Of a DNA stretch of 5,842 nucleotides, positions 4,495 to 5,842 are shown one piece after another (within the stretch, counting starts at the first letter, position 1; the number at the start of each line of letters is the position of its first letter). The position numbers and the translations under genes are program-made. The DNA is taken from assembly GCA_937923225.1 (NCBI GenBank), contig CALAKR010000145.1, positions 1 to 5,842 of the forward strand, in the 5' to 3' direction. The DNA comes from an uncultured Aquabacterium sp. (GTDB lineage: Bacteria; Pseudomonadota; Gammaproteobacteria; Burkholderiales; Burkholderiaceae_C). Under the pieces are notes generated by a model. The model was not told where the DNA came from, did not search any database, and saw nothing but the letters and a program-made list of their open reading frames with translations.

Positions 4495-5842
4495 TCAAAG
4501 CTGAAACGCCAGCCACAGCAGCAGCCCCTCGGCCACATCACGCACCAGCCCGGGCGGCTTTGGCGTGAAGCTGGCGGCCTGCGCGCGCTCGGCCTCGAAC
4601 CAGTCGCGCAGGCGCGTGATGTCGCCGTGGTCATGGAAGGCCAGCATCAGCTCGTAGTTCAGGAACAGGCTGCGGCTGTCCAGGTTGGCCGAGCCGGCCA
4701 GCGCCAAGTCTTCATCGAACACGGCCAGCTTGGCGTGCAGCATGCCCGGCGCCAGCCAGACGCGCCCGCCGGCCAGGGCCAGTGTGCGCAGCGCCCGGTT
4801 GCGCGCCAGATCAGACATGCGGTGGTTGGAGCGCGCCGGCAGCAGCAGATCCACCTGCACGCCGCGCCGCGCGGCCAGGCTCAGTGCCATCAGCAAGGCC
4901 GGATCGGGCACGAAGTACGGTGTGGACAGGCACACGCTGCGCTGCGCGCGGTAGGTGGCCGTCACCAGCAGGGCGTAGATGGTGTCGTCGACCTGGTCGG
5001 GGCCGGAGGCCACCAGTTGGGCGCCGTGGCGCCATTCGCCATCTCCCTGTGCCGATCCCGGTGCGGGATGGGGCGCGTGCGCTGCCCGCAGCGGTGCGTC
5101 GGGCGGTGAGGGCGGCGCAGCAGGCGGAAAGGGCGTTGGCACGGGCTGGCGCTCGCCCTGGGCGAACAGCCAATCCTGCTCGAACAGGGCGCTGGCCTGG
5201 CTGACCAGCGGGCCGCGCAGGTCTAGGCTCAGATCGCGCCAGGCCGTTTTGCCTGGCTCACCTTCGAAATACTCGGCCGCCAGGTTGCGCCCGCCGCACC
5301 ACAGCCTGGCGCTGTCCAGGCCCGCATCGGCCACGACCAGCTTGCGGTGGTTGCGCAGGTTGGTGCGGCCCTGCAGGGGCGACCGCAGCGGCGGCACGAA
5401 CAGGGCGGTGTGGCCGCCGGCGCGGCGCAGCAGGTCCAGGTCGGGCGGGCGTGACATCAGCTGGCCCAGCCCGTCGAGCATCAGGCGCACGCGCACGCCC
5501 TGGGCGGCCTTGTAGGCCAGGCGCTTGATCAGCTCCTGCCCCACGGTGTCACGCGCCAGGATGAAGGTGCAGATGTCCAGCGTGTCCGTGGCGCCGTCGA
5601 TCGTGTCCAGCAGGGCCTGCCAGGCCTGGTGGCCATCGGCATGCAGCGTCATCCGGGGGCAGGGCGCCGGGCGGGGCTGGCCCATGTCGACCAGGGTGTC
5701 GATGGCCCAGGGCATGCCAGGCGCGGGCGCGATCGGCACCGGCCGCACGCGTGTGCCGGGCCGCTTGATCTTGCGTGAGCCGAAGAGCAGGAAGGCCGGC
5801 AGCGCCACGTAGGGCAGCAGCAGGATGAACAGCACCCAGGCG
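4495..5842 (-). CDS. Phospholipase D-family enzyme, probable cardiolipin synthase (N-terminus beyond window)
   Basis: About 448 residues are visible and the frame is still open at the right edge; residues below count from the GTG at 5835. The visible N-terminus is a membrane segment, LFILLLPYVALPAFLLFGSR (2-21), matching the PLDc_N region of cardiolipin synthases. Two PLD half-sites follow: HRKLVVAD at 163-170 and HAKLAVFD at 367-374, the latter followed by GSANLDSRS (381-389); GGRN is at 181-184. Both catalytic HxK(x)4D motifs are intact. Such enzymes join phosphatidyl groups to make cardiolipin at the inner membrane. The GTG at 5835 is not accepted as the start, since Trp and Ala codons continue upstream and a further membrane segment is expected there. 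A Pro/Ala-rich stretch (about 230-262) between the halves is unusual. Cardiolipin synthase is the best call, but another PLD-family phosphatidyltransferase is possible. Confidence 0.9.
   Translation of the reverse strand, partial: AWVLFILLLPYVALPAFLLFGSRKIKRPGTRVRPVPIAPAPGMPWAIDTLVDMGQPRPAPCPRMTLHADGHQAWQALLDTIDGATDTLDICTFILARDTVGQELIKRLAYKAAQGVRVRLMLDGLGQLMSRPPDLDLLRRAGGHTALFVPPLRSPLQGRTNLRNHRKLVVADAGLDSARLWCGGRNLAAEYFEGEPGKTAWRDLSLDLRGPLVSQASALFEQDWLFAQGERQPVPTPFPPAAPPSPPDAPLRAAHAPHPAPGSAQGDGEWRHGAQLVASGPDQVDDTIYALLVTATYRAQRSVCLSTPYFVPDPALLMALSLAARRGVQVDLLLPARSNHRMSDLARNRALRTLALAGGRVWLAPGMLHAKLAVFDEDLALAGSANLDSRSLFLNYELMLAFHDHGDITRLRDWFEAERAQAASFTPKPPGLVRDVAEGLLLWLAFQL

Noticed and set aside
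4627..5109. A 160-codon plus-strand frame opposite the PLD gene
   Set aside because: It is a shadow frame rich in Gln, His and Arg with no domain; the opposite strand has both HKD motifs.
5833..5835. GTG as the start codon of the PLD-family gene
   Set aside because: The frame stays open to the window edge and the preceding Ala-Trp codons continue a typical PLDc_N membrane segment, so the real start is probably outside the window.

Overview
The window is high-GC bacterial DNA with codon use and gene families typical of Betaproteobacteria, most likely a Burkholderiales/Comamonadaceae-type chromosome. That placement is an inference from sequence style and is not based on any marker gene. No rRNA, tRNA, CRISPR array or intact insertion sequence is visible.

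Layout from left to right: (1) 24-1391, minus strand, a two-domain KaiC/RecA-type ATPase. (2) 1487-1672, plus strand, the orphan C-terminal end of a short-chain dehydrogenase with no 5' part, which marks a recombination scar. (3) 1688-3166, minus strand, a HipA-family Ser/Thr kinase of the YjjJ (HipH) type with its own N-terminal DNA-binding domain. It is preceded by a promoter overlapped by three 12-bp tandem repeats. (4) About 3238-3361, a minus-strand structured segment closed by a 14-bp stem and ending in a T-run: a terminator and possible small RNA. (5) 3362-3646, minus strand, a 94-aa YdaS/Cro-like HTH protein. (6) 3647-3746, an AT-rich divergent control region full of TTTG/CAAA half-sites. 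(7) 3747-4445, plus strand, a CI-like repressor with an HTH and an S24 fold whose catalytic Ser/Lys pair is missing. (8) 4495 to the right edge, minus strand, a phospholipase D/cardiolipin synthase-type enzyme, cut off at its N-terminus by the window end.

Genes 5-7 have the architecture of a phage immunity switch (divergent cro/cI) with no other phage gene in view, so they are probably a domesticated or residual prophage regulator. The repressor seems unable to self-cleave, so this switch would not be induced through RecA. The HipH-like kinase lies just downstream of the Cro-like gene but has its own promoter and is separated from it by the terminator. The KaiC-like ATPase, SDR remnant, kinase and immunity pair together look like an accessory region built by successive insertions, next to a more ordinary phospholipid gene on the right.
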